From Blattamonas nauphoetae (taxonomy: Eukaryota > Preaxostyla > Oxymonadida): a stretch of DNA of 27,979 nucleotides. Positions 9,307 to 18,769 of this stretch are shown one piece after another. The notes under the pieces were generated by a model. The model searched no databases and was not told the DNA's origin. It saw only the letters and a list, made by a program, of their open reading frames with translations. The position numbers and the translations under genes were made by a program. Position 1 is the stretch's first letter; each line of letters opens with the position of its first letter. The stretch is taken from positions 1 through 27,979 of the forward strand of contig JARBJD010000624.1 of the NCBI GenBank assembly GCA_033064195.1. The letters are read 5' to 3'.

Positions 9307-10183
9307 GTAGAAGTATACTCTCGGTTTTTCGGTAAACATTCTACACATGTACAGTCGGAAAGGTTAAACTGCAAGCACGCAATATGAGAGAAATGATATT
9401 GACGTATGTTTTATTCTCTTCACAGCAGAGTTCTGTGGGGATATTTTTGACGCCAACAACCAAACCAGCCTTGTTGGTCAGTTTGTGGGTGATATATCCA
9501 ATTCGGTGATGGATCCGATCTCTGTCAAGAACACTCATTGGAATTGTTCAATTTGGTTTTCAGCAACAATTTCGATAGAAAAACAGAGATCAATCAAATC
9601 ATTGTTGAAATGGAGAGATAGACAGAGAAAAGATGGTAATTTGAAAAGTGAGATGCCACGACGACTTCATCGTTTCGAGTCGATTGAAAATATGAAATCA
9701 AACAAATGTCAATTGGTCTCTTCATCACGTATCTCATCATGTGTTGTCTTCATTCGAGTGGAAGAGTGAAAGACAGTCGCTTTGATTTTTGACTTGACGT
9801 TCCGACCTGTGTCTTGAGGGTTGAGCTTATTCAGTCTGAAATATCTCAGAAAACATCTGATTAAACCAGAAATTAGAGCTGGAAGGACAAACGGCGGAAG
9901 GGTCGAAATATCTGATCCTGTCCTTTCCTCTCAGAGATTCCTTCAGTTTCGCATATACATGGCTGACCTGACCATAAATTCCTAAAATCATGAAATCCGA
10001 CTGACAGTCACTGACTTGAGTTTTTTAATTTTGGGTCGGATCTCGGAGAAATTGAAGTTTTTCCGATGATCGAGATCTTCCATCTATGAGTAAAAAAGTG
10101 ATATATTGTCGGTCACAATAGTCGTAATACCTGTTTTTATGCATAAAAACTGAAATTTGGCTCTTTTGTTGAATTGACCCAAC
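9307..10183. other. Non-coding stretch between Tc1-like and pogo-like elements
   Basis: No clear gene. A minus-strand frame at 9341-9538 (DRDRIHHRIGYITHKLTNKAGLVVGV) has protein-like composition and could be a fragment, but I do not recognise it. A perfect 18-bp palindrome GTTTTTATGCATAAAAAC lies at 10133-10150. The text GAGCTGGAAGGACAAAC near 9880 recurs with slight changes near 13330 and hints at a dispersed short repeat. Confidence 0.4.
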
Positions 10184-10185
10184 TA

Positions 10186-10206
10186 CAGGGTGAGCCAAAT
10201 GTAACC
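10186..10206 (+). repeat. Left terminal inverted repeat of pogo-like element
   Basis: CAGGGTGAGCCAAATGTAACC begins directly after a TA. The right partner is at 12511-12531, inverted, with one mismatch. Confidence 0.85.
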
Positions 10207-10526
10207 TTCATCCCACAATTTGTTTTTCTTGCCATCATTTCGAAAACAACCAACAAAGTAAGATCATTGTCACTATTTTGTGTACTCACCACCTCATTCA
10301 CTGATTTCTTTCTAAAGTTCGAAATTTACCCGCGGATCGAAATTAACCCGATGGTGCAAGTTTCGACTTTTCAATCGTGTTCGTTTTGCTTCATCTCTTT
10401 CGACACTCATTCAAACGCATTTCAATTTCATTTCGTGATTCGAAAAAAGTATCTAGAAAAGAGGACAATGGTGAGAAGAAATTCGACAGAAACTTTGAAT
10501 TAGAGGTTCTCGTCCTTGTAGAAATG

Positions 10527-12160
10527 TCAGAAGAATGTGATGGGTCGTTTCTTTCGGTGGCAGGCGAACTGTTCGAGCTCAAGGATTGCAGTCGACGGTG
10601 AGATGGGTCCTGATTGCGTTCGTTTCAATTTAACCACATGAAACTGAGTTTGAGTTGGCGGAGGTGGGTGGGCTGGTGGGGCTTGCATAATCATTCTCAA
10701 TCGTTCAGATTTAGGGAGAGTCGGATCGATTTGTCTTTCTTCTGAGGTGTCCAGAAGGCATCCCACATATTTTGGTAGGAGATGGGTAAGGATTGGTGAG
10801 TTTGGAGGAGATTGAGGAGAGGTATCTTCTCCAACGCGATCTAACTGATGGCCCGCACCATTTTGATATTTCTGAAGATTTTTGATTAGTGCCTCAAGTG
10901 AAAGTGGGGAAATACCAGTGGCTGAGAATGATGCACGGATAATATCAGGTGTAGTTGCTTTCACAAACGCACCTGGTAAAAGCAGCGACCAGGGCTGCTT
11001 TATATTCCTGTTCCGTGCAACCTGGTGGTGGACTGAACATTGTTGACAATACTTGCTTGAAAGTTGCGAATATATACTGATCCAGTGGAGCACAAACATG
11101 AGAGGTGTGCGGCGGAATTAGAATGAGACGAATGTTGTGATGCTTTAGTGTTCGAATTGCCTGTTCGGATGTGTGTGAAGAACAGCCGTCCGTGATTATC
11201 AGTGCTGTTTTCCCTTGTTTATTCAATCGTTGCCTGAGATTGTTGATTTCCGGGATCAACATCGATTCTACTATTTCTTCAAAAATACATCTTGTCATCC
11301 AACCAGTTCCTTGCAAAATGACTTTAAATCCATGAATTTCCAAATCAGTGAATTCATGTTTGTTAATTTTGCGGGGATATAGCAGAATGGGGAGAGGGCA
11401 ATGCCTTTCGTTGACACCGTGACGAACAACGTAGCATTTTCGTGTCTTGGAAGTGAAGGAGATAGTGCCACAGGATTGTCTGTCGCGGTTACCATGTGTG
11501 TTTTTGTATCTTGACGAGCAATCACCGATGTTTCGTCACAATTCAGGATCAAGTCAGGATCGATGTCTAAGTCTGCTATTGTTTCTCCAAGCAATGAAAT
11601 CCAAAATTTCATGGTTTGTTCGGTTGATGCTTCGATCCTTGCATTTTCAGAGAACTTTGGTTTGCATGTGCGGAGTTCTGGGTGTCGTCCAATAAACCCG
11701 TTGATCCACTGTCTGGATAGCAAAGGTCTTGTTGGATCATACCGTCCACTCGATTCCTCAATATCCTTTGCCTGAAGGGATTGAATGGAAAAGAACGATA
11801 CTTTTTCAATATTTTTGATTTATCGATGTTTCCAGTTTCTTTGATTTCGTTTAGTGAAAACTCGACCAGCTCTTTTCTTGGTGCAATAGAAGTCGTGATG
11901 GACGACCATTCTTGGCGATGTCTCGGTTGGCCGTTTCAGCTTTCTTCCCTCTATACAGTTGATTCGTAGAACAGACGTTGGCTTTCTCGAGTAGATTTCC
12001 AGGAACTCCGTGGTCTCTTTGGATGAACAATCCACGCTGAACACGATTTGGGATAGATCGGTACTCTAGCTGGGATGCAAGTTTTGATATTGTCGATAGC
12101 TCGGGTGGTGTGTGATTTTCTGATCTGATCATAAAAATGATATGGCCATTCCAGCACAAT
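10527..12160 (-). pseudogene. pogo-like transposase (DD35D) inside the 10.2-12.5 kb element
   Basis: Minus-strand pieces in N-to-C order start with a basic N-terminal region (about 12160-11820) with fragments of a Psq-type helix-turn-helix, scattered over two frames. A CENPB/Tc5-type DNA-binding helix follows (SRQWINGFIGRHPELRTCKP, about 11660-11720). The DDE_1 core has LNCDETSV (about 11521-11547), IITDGCSSHTSEQ (about 11181-11200) and PPHTSHVCAPLDQYIFATFKQ (about 11080), the last two Asp 35 residues apart. A proline-rich C-terminal tail ends at 10527. All three catalytic Asp survive, but frameshifts near 11.3 kb, near 11.0 kb and in the N-terminal part make it non-functional as read. Helpful flanks: TA duplication and paired ends. 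Confidence 0.8.
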
Positions 12161-12510
12161 CACCCTCAATTTCAACGATTGTGATTTCTGTTGGTACATT
12201 CATCTCCAATTCTCGACAAATTCAGTTCCGGACATGAATCTTGACGTGAAAAGACATTCAACACTCACATCCATTTATCACAATCCAGTGGAGGAACCGC
12301 GGGTTAATTTCGATCCGCGGGTATATTTCGAACTTTAATCGAGGACAGTACAGTCTGCGAATGATGGCAAAACCTTCGCCAACCCCCAACTCTGACAATA
12401 AACGAACGAGAATTCCATTGAGATGTAATGATCACTCTCTTGACATTTCACGTCTTGAGACTTTCTTTTCTCACTTTTTTCAAAACTGACTTTGATCAGC
12501 CCTTGGAACA

Positions 12511-12531
12511 GGTTACAATTGGCTCACCCTG
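12511..12531 (-). repeat. Right terminal inverted repeat of pogo-like element
   Basis: Read on the minus strand: CAGGGTGAGCCAATTGTAACC, ending against TA at 12532-12533. It pairs with 10186-10206. Confidence 0.85.
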
Positions 12532-12533
12532 TA

Positions 12534-13098
12534 TGTGGGTGGATCTGCCACTGACTGTCAGTCTTATTTCACACTATTGCTTCCTTCACTTCATACACAC
12601 TCATTTTATCTGAATTTTGTTTCTTTTTTCTTTAGAACACCTGAATCGTGAGAAATCGCTGTTTTACATGCCTAACTTTTTTATGGATCCTCTATCCGAT
12701 GGAGGGCTCCTTTCCTTCTCTTCCTTCTCCTTCGACTTCTAATTCCTGTTTGTTTGAACAAACAGTCTTAAGAAAGGGAGTATCATGTTCATTTAACCTC
12801 CTTCCAACTGAGATCTTCAAAGAGGTGGAAACTCGCTCCTTTGCCAATTTAGTGTTCATCGATCGCTTGTATGTGTGAATACAGATGGCATCACATCAAA
12901 TATACTGGTTTTCTATTCATTTTGTCTTGTACTAACTGTTTCTTCTCATCACTATCTTCTATCTCTCTCACAGCTTGCCGTTCTCAGCCTTCGTCTCGCT
13001 CGTTCCTTTCTCCCTCTCAACGATCGTCTGACACATGCGGTGTCATATTCCTTTTGCGATCTTTTGTTTCGAACTGCGGGAATCACACGTTGGACAGT
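12534..13098. other. Non-coding, pyrimidine-rich stretch
   Basis: Plus strand is T/C-rich. Open frames here are dominated by Ser, Leu and Phe and show no family motif, so I take them as composition effects. I see no repeat or RNA gene. Confidence 0.45.
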
Positions 13099-14198
13099 TG
13101 TGCGAATCCACGATGACTACACACTTTCGAATTTTTTGAAATAAATCAGACAACAAAACCAAATAAGAAGTGAGATCATACGACGCATCTACATTTCTCT
13201 TCTAACGAGCTCTATAGTGATAAACGGTCACAACTTTCTTCTGTCGTCCTTGTCTACGAACATGTGAGGTTTCTGTTTTGTTGAACTGGAAATTATCAGA
13301 CAGTGAATGTTTTGATGCTGAAACTGGAGCTTGAAGGACAAACAACCAAAACACGGTGATATCCGACAATGTGATCAGATCGCAGAAAATGACTTCCCAA
13401 TGTCTCGTGTGTCATTCAAAAGAATCTTATTCGACTTTGTTCTTGTTTTTAGTGATATCACATCCCGAGTTTATTCTCGCAAAGGATATGGTCGACTTCA
13501 GAAGTTGGTTCGAAGCAAACACGGGAACTGAATGGCGACTGACTATTGTCATGTCTGAAAATGTTGATAAAAAGGGATCAAACACGACCAAGTTGGATAA
13601 ATATGTCTGGTTCAGTCTAAATGCGAATCGCAGTGAACTGTCGATTGGAGTCTGTTTCTTTTGTGATTGACTCAGAATGGCATAGGTTGGGAGACGATTC
13701 CTGAAAACAGATAAGATTTGTGCGATTGTTTGATTGACCATGTCCTTTGGATGAGATTGAAGATAGAAATCGCCTGATTTTGACCGGATTGGTTTGAGGA
13801 GTGTATTGTCCGAAAAAATGTGTGAAATGAGTTGTCAACACCGATGATGTGGTGTTTGGTTTGATCACTAGTTTACTTGTTGGAGATCAGGATAAAAGAA
13901 TGGACTTCCTTTTCTTGCGAACCAATATTCGACGAGAGAGCTGAATTTGTGAGATATTTGATGAGAAGGTGACATAATCTGATATTTATTAGTGGAAGAC
14001 TGACTTTCTGCGATTGATAAGGTCTCAAAAGAAGATGCAATCGAAACCAATTTTCTGAAATGGGCGAGCGAAATGAAACGAACAAGGAATGAAATGGCAA
14101 AAGAAAGGTATGAGACGTGATCTCCTCTTCCTTCTATTGGTCACGACTCAATCTGGTGCGTTTTTGAGGATAGTGCGAAGTCATCGTGGATTCGCACA
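13099..14198. repeat. 1.1-kb segment bounded by a 19-bp inverted repeat
   Basis: GTGCGAATCCACGATGACT at 13100-13118 is found inverted at 14179-14197, with a matching base on the outside. The segment could be an old non-autonomous transposon or a solo inverted pair. No target duplication is obvious. Inside, a plus-strand frame at 13356-13670 reads SWFEANTGTEWRLTIV and DKYVWFSLNANRSE, which looks protein-like and faintly recalls the N-terminal part of MULE-type transposases; that is a guess. Confidence 0.4.
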
Positions 14199-14549
14199 GT
14201 TCACGATCATCCACCAATGACTTCTTCCACCCTCCGAGCTCTTCCGACAACTTTTCCTCTGCAAAACTCTCTTATATCTGATGAAACAACCGCTCAATTC
14301 ACTGATGTCGCCGTATCTACTCAGCTTTTTTCTTTGACATTCAATCGCCTTTCTGACGCGCCTCTAATCTCGATTCTGAACAAAAAGTCCTTTTTCTTTA
14401 TCTCCGTGTGTTCTTTATTTGCTTTTTTCATCTTTAATGCTGTTTTTTAGTTTGTCTTCCCACCTTGCACTCGTCGCACCACAGTCGTAATCGCAGAAGA
14501 AATTGTCGGTGCAATGAGACATTGCAGAACTCTCTGGATCGAAATATAT
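14199..14549. other. Non-coding stretch before ABCC fragment
   Basis: A 77-residue open frame at 14217-14450 shows no recognisable motif and is Phe/Ser-rich. Nothing else is visible. Confidence 0.35.
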
Positions 14550-14713
14550 GAAATTAATTCGCAATGCGTTCTACCCGCTATTCATAGGAATGTCTGTATT
14601 GTTTTCTTGGATCATGGTTTCCAGGTTTCTCTCTATTGAACATCTGCAGTTTGTGAACTATTTGACATGTATTTCTTTGGTTTCTACGTTCAGAACAGTA
14701 ACGTTAACGGAGT

Positions 14714-15325
14714 TTGAATGAACAGATTGGGACGAATAAGGAAGGGCGCAACGGAGTCGCCTTCCAAGGGAGTTATATCCATTCAGCATCCTTTTCTGTG
14801 CCTTGTGCCGTATACGGCAACGATCCAATCAATTTTACGACAGTTGTGATGCCCAACATGGGCTATCTGATGATGATAACGACGATGCCGACCACGACAC
14901 TTCCGATGTTCTTGGAGGCCCTACCGATGATTCGGATCAACACAAATCGTCTCTCACAGTTTCTCTATCTTCCAGAAATGGAGGAAGTTGTGGAAACAGC
15001 TGAAACAAGGCTTACAGACCCAGCGAATGCACTCAAGATTACGAATGGTGAGTTCAAGTGTGGTTCAGCTCCAGCAATCCCTCTGACGCAGGCAGAAGAG
15101 ACAGCGCTGAAGAAGAAAGCCGAACAACGAAAGAAAGAAGCGAAATTGGCTGCAGCGAAGGAAACTCAGGTGAATCCACAATCGAACGAAATGCAAGAAA
15201 CCGAAGTCTCCCCACAAGAACCACAATCCAACAGAGCGATTCCCCAGATCTTCCAATCATCTGTCAACGTTAACGAGACGGAAATTGAGTCCAATGTTCA
15301 ACATAAAGTGCACTGGGAACTTTGA
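14714..15325 (+). pseudogene. ABCC (MRP-type) transporter fragment: end of a membrane domain plus linker
   Basis: The part from about 14790 reads VYGNDPINFTTVVMPNMGYL, then PMFLEALPMIRINTNRLSQFLYLPEMEE, then ALKITNGEFKCGSA. That is the order seen in ABCC transporters: last helices of a transmembrane domain, the (V/I)xxxRLxxFLxLPE coupling region, then the first strand before a nucleotide-binding domain. It is followed by a charged linker (KKKAEQRKKEAKLAAAKE) instead of a Walker A motif. ABCC proteins are ATP-driven exporters of conjugates and drugs in the plasma or vacuolar membrane. No ATP-binding domain follows, so this cannot work as a transporter. It is likely a rearranged host gene piece; see 15440-15937 for the part that should precede it. 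Confidence 0.65.
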
Positions 15326-15439
15326 ATCCAACTGTCACGCCATTGCTCTCCCCAGCTCCCTCTCGCACTCCAACCACCTTCCACGGTCCAACAAACGCTG
15401 ACGGACCAACACTGATGGATATGAACAACTCCATTCATC

Positions 15440-15937
15440 ACATCACTGTTTGACGCGAACTCCGGGCGACTATTCTTCCACTTCTCTGCTCGGACACGGT
15501 CTCCAATTGTGGGACCATTATGCGACACAATCTTTCGGATCAACAAGATGGCATCAGCTGGATCAGCAGACACTGGTTGGATCCTTTCGCTTGTCGCTGC
15601 CGATGCTCGGACCGTAGCTGAGATGCATCCAATGCTCATTCCGCTGTTCGGCATTCCGTTGAACCTGGACATCCCATTTATTTTCCTCATCTTCGATTTC
15701 AAGTGGGTTGCCATGATTCCACTTGTCGTGATGATTCCAGTCCTGATCCCGAACTCCCTCCTGATGCGGGGAATGGTGAAATACGTCAAAGCATACATGG
15801 TCTTCAATGATGAACGAAATAAGATCACTATCGAAATATTTCAGGACATCCGTGTCGTCAAATGTTCTGGCCTGGAAAATGTGTTCAAGTCCACCATCAG
15901 CGTCCTTTGTGAGAATCCAATCCACAATATATTATGA
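15440..15937 (+). pseudogene. ABCC (MRP-type) transporter fragment: middle of a membrane domain
   Basis: The frame reads GPLCDTIFRINKMASAGSAD, ILSLVAADARTVAEMHPMLI, then two strongly hydrophobic helices (IPFIFLIFDFKWVAMIPLVV, VMIPVLIPNSLLMRG), then NDERNKITIEIFQDIRVVKCSGLENVF. This follows the ABCC membrane domain: SxDAxR before a helix pair, then KDxRxKxxxExxxxIxVxKxxxxExxF. In a normal protein this segment lies before the one at 14714-15325, but here it is downstream on the same strand. The end after VLCENP does not continue into the expected helices. Base composition is more GC-rich than the flanks, suggesting host coding origin. Confidence 0.7.
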
Positions 15938-16450
15938 TGTGAAGAGGACGGACAGGGCACCAGATCTTGAGGACAGAGGACAGAGGTCCTGTCCGATTCA
16001 GAAATGCACCTTTATCTGCCTCTATTTCGTCTGAATTCACCTTCTCTCTGCTCGTCAAACATTCTTTGTCTCCATTCTGTTCAGAACAATGCCTGAGAAT
16101 GTCTCAAAAAGACGATTTCAAAACTCCAATTTTGCATTGCCTTTTTCTGACACTATAGCGAACTTTCTCATTCAAGATTTATTCATCCCCATCTAAAATT
16201 GTTGAAAAGGGCGTCAAAGTGCGTGAAAACCGATTTGGTGGCGAATCACGAGCTGGAGGGGTTCTGTCCTACAAACTCCTAATTAGGAGTTTACAGGACG
16301 ATCGGCCCAAGAGAGGACAGAGTAGGACAAAATCGGACAAGCACCTTATATTCACACTGTAGAGTTCTCTCAATTAGTTCATCCAACTTCTGCAGTTATC
16401 TCAAAACAGGACAAATCGGACATGTCCTGTCCTGTCCTGTCCCATGATCT
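15938..16450. repeat. GGACA/TGTCC cluster with 32-bp near-palindrome
   Basis: Between 15944 and 16443 the pentamer GGACA or its complement TGTCC occurs well over a dozen times, ending in CCTGTCCTGTCCTGTCC. In the middle, 16273-16292 is a perfect 20-bp palindrome AAACTCCTAATTAGGAGTTT, extended to a 32-bp near-palindrome by TCCT and AGGA arms (16267-16298). ATCGGACA recurs at about 16333 and 16412, and its complement TGTCCGAT at about 15991. This could be a small inverted-repeat element or a binding-site cluster. No protein frame explains it. Confidence 0.55.
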
Positions 16451-17078
16451 GATCTTCTTCCCCATGTCAAGTTGTATTTGTCACCATTTTTCTTTCAAAG
16501 ACTCTGAACCCGTAATTTGAAGTAAGTCCTCCATTTAACACTTCTTCTATCCGGTTTTGACTCGTTTTTGTCTTCTTCAAATACAAATTCGGAGAGATCG
16601 ACTCGACTCATCATTTGCTATCTCTACTCTGTCAATGACTCCTAACTGTTTTGATAGAAGCCAATATCACAATACCAGTGTGAATTTTCATTGTTTTTCC
16701 CATCTTATCCGTGTTTTACTCTTTATTCGTCTGGAATTGATGTCTTGATCACATCCGGATCAGAAATGGGCGGAACGAAATGAGATATTGATGATTCAGG
16801 ATCCCAGTATGCCTCTCCATTGATTCTACCCTCATATTTTCCTATTTCTATAGTAGTTATAGAGAAGACTGGAGAACCACGTTGGTCTCGATCGATAAAT
16901 AGAAGTCAAATCTCAATTCCGATTGACCCACTTTTGAATCTTGAACTAAAAGTCTTTTATGTATTTTGACGATGTCAATATTTGACCTAAATTCCAAAAA
17001 TATGTCAAATATTTAGACCTCTTTTGAAGCGTCTTTTTTGAAGCAAATTTTGAGTGCTTTCAGAAAACAAAGTCGATT
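16451..17078. other. Non-coding stretch
   Basis: AT-rich, no convincing gene. A local partial repeat GACGATGTCAATATTTGACC with TGTCAAATATTTAGACC near 16967-17020 can pair imperfectly. Nothing else seen. Confidence 0.4.
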
Positions 17079-17111
17079 TCTTTTTTTATTCAATTTTTTA
17101 ATTAGGATAAA
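17079..17111 (+). promoter_or_regulatory. Upstream element of right three-repeat gene
   Basis: A T-run, then AATTTTTTAATTAGGATAAA directly before ATG at 17112. It aligns with the minus-strand element at 4893-4930 and with those before 20542 and 20975. Confidence 0.55.
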
Positions 17112-17705
17112 ATGAGCAGCTTATTGACACCAACTCAACTACTGGAAATTTTGGAGAAAGAAAAATTGATTCTGAAGTCACCACCAACTCTCAATCGACA
17201 AGGAAAAACATATCTCACGGCGAGTACTTTCGAATACGTGCACGAAGAAAAACCAGATGACATTTATCGAGCGTATGTCAATAATTTCGTCAAAGGATAC
17301 AGACCACATCTGAATCGCCAGAGATATCTTTCAGCATCTAATTGTTGCACGAAAGAAAAGTTTCTCGAATCATTGAAAAATGAAAATTGTGAACTCATTT
17401 CTGAATACAAGTATGCTGATTCACTTGTAACATACCGGTACGAAGGAATCGAATGGAAAGTGATTCCCTCGAAATGGATGAAAGGATATCGAGCTCATAA
17501 TTGTCAACGAAAACATTACACTCAATCATTTGTTGAAAATGTATTGAAAAAAGAGAATTGCGAACTCATTGGAACATACACAAAGGTACTTCAACCATTC
17601 AAATATCGCGATCTACGAACAAAGAATGAGTATTTCGTTCGCTTGGATAATTGGTTGTATTTTGGAGACCGTCCTCACTTGAGAAAGTACCATGATAGGT
17701 CATGA
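17112..17705 (+). CDS. Three-repeat ENCEL/RPH protein (Polinton-associated), right copy
   Basis: A 197-residue open frame, same length and start as the left copy at 4299-4892 (MSxxLTPTQLLExLE). The repeat units are centred on residues 1-75 (KSPPTLNR ... GYRPHLNRQRY), 78-135 (ENCELISEY ... EGIEWKVIPSKWMKGYRAH) and 136-197 (KKENCELIGTY ... FVRLDNWLYFGDRPHLRK). The final unit is the best conserved between copies. No catalytic residues, zinc ligands, membrane segments or signal are visible; the charge is strongly basic, so nucleic acid binding is plausible. The gene sits alone after a long non-coding region and is followed by the 139-bp hairpin array. Function unknown. Confidence 0.7.
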   Translation: MSSLLTPTQLLEILEKEKLILKSPPTLNRQGKTYLTASTFEYVHEEKPDDIYRAYVNNFVKGYRPHLNRQRYLSASNCCTKEKFLESLKNENCELISEYKYADSLVTYRYEGIEWKVIPSKWMKGYRAHNCQRKHYTQSFVENVLKKENCELIGTYTKVLQPFKYRDLRTKNEYFVRLDNWLYFGDRPHLRKYHDRS

Positions 17706-18769
17706 AAGTAGCGAAAATCTATTTTGACCACAAATCAAGTGAATCCAACTTGAGAACCACTTCTAAAAAATCGAAAAAATTCTAAAATGTCGGGGACGAT
17801 GTGAGTCGTCGATCAAAACAATCCCGATGAAGATCGGTTGAGAATTCGCGGAGCTACGTACCGAACAGTGGTCAAAAATGGACCAAAAGTCGATTTTCAG
17901 AACTTGCTTAAAACTGCTGCTATATGGCTCAAACACACCTCAAACACCTTCTAAAATTACAAAATCGATTTCAGAAGGTGAAATTCGCGATAAAAACACT
18001 TTTGGAAAAAAGTTTGATCCGACCCATTGAGGATTTTTACGAGTCGAAATTTTCGAGATAAGGTATGGACCCTGTCTTCCATCATCTTTCGCTCAGGAAT
18101 CGTCCTCTTATGACGCCTTTTAGCATTAGAACAGTTAAGAACGCCTTCTGGCGACTTTTGGTTCGAACCATTTCACACCTCGATCGTTTTCACAATTTTT
18201 TCTCAATTTTCATTTTTAACGATTTTCACGTCAACCACTTCACAAACACACTCAAGCGACGCTTTTGAGATTTCGAGTTTACTGGTGACATTAGTTCTCT
18301 CTGGAGGGTCGGTTTTCACATCACACATTTGACGCATCATTTCCGCCTACATTTTCACTATATGAATTTTGCCCCGAATTTCTCCCACAAATCCTTCATT
18401 CTCACTGTCCGACAAAGCTGTGCTCAAATTTCGAGACACTTTTGTCGGATAGTTGTTCCATAATGTCACATTTTCGTGTTTCAACATCTCACGTTTTCAC
18501 CGTGTTTGTCACTTCAAAACACCTTCAACCCCTTTCTTCTCTCATCTTTCTTTCACCGTTTCACATTCAATCTCTTCGTCATTCCTCTTCATTTTCGTCA
18601 TCTCACGAGCATTCTTTCGACCGTCTACACCTCACGAGCACATCACAACAACTCATTTTTTATCAACTTTTTTGCTTAATTGGAACAAAAGAATGTGAAT
18701 GAAGCAACAATGAAGTGGGCAAGTATGATAGCAAAGGCTGAGACGGAAAAAGTGAAAATTGTGGGAAAG
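17706..18769. other. Non-coding stretch; pyrimidine-rich after 18060
   Basis: 17706-18060 is AT-rich without a gene. From about 18060 to 18680 the plus strand is T/C-rich. After about 18690 it switches abruptly to purine-rich, where the 139-bp array begins. CTCACGAGCA occurs twice, about 30 bases apart (near 18600 and 18635). Overlapping frames in this part are Ser/Phe/His-rich composition effects. Confidence 0.45.

Larger units (their letters stand above)
10184..12533. mobile_element. pogo-like DNA transposon with TA target duplication
   Basis: TA at 10184-10185 and TA at 12532-12533 flank an element of 2,346 bp. Its ends are inverted repeats: CAGGGTGAGCCAAATGTAACC on the left, and on the right the reverse complement of CAGGGTGAGCCAATTGTAACC (20 of 21 match). 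A second inverted pair lies inside: 10317-10350 and 12300-12333 share a 34-bp block with a CCCGCGGATCGAAATTAACC core. Such subterminal pairs are typical transposase binding sites. The minus strand between carries a decayed DD35D transposase. TA duplication, CAGGG ends and the DDE type agree on Tc1/mariner superfamily, pogo-like branch. Confidence 0.85.

Noticed and set aside
8380-9410. Terminal inverted repeats of the Tc1-like element
   Set aside because: CAGTC-type starts near 8385 and 9351 run in the same direction and do not pair as inverted ends.
9341-9538. Gene on the minus strand (DRDRIHHRIGYITHKLTNKAG)
   Set aside because: Protein-like but short, no start context, no recognised family; mentioned only as part of the non-coding stretch.
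10133-10150. Perfect 18-bp palindrome as a transposon end or operator
   Set aside because: Single copy, AT-rich, outside the TA boundary of the pogo-like element; too little to support a role.
4893-17111. Polinton terminal inverted repeats formed by the two three-repeat genes
   Set aside because: Similarity covers the genes and their upstream elements only, stops at about 30 bases upstream, and is too low for a pair of ends of one recent insertion.
18442-18702. Overlapping open frames in the pyrimidine-rich stretch
   Set aside because: All frames are open because of composition; products are Ser/Phe/His-rich with no motif.
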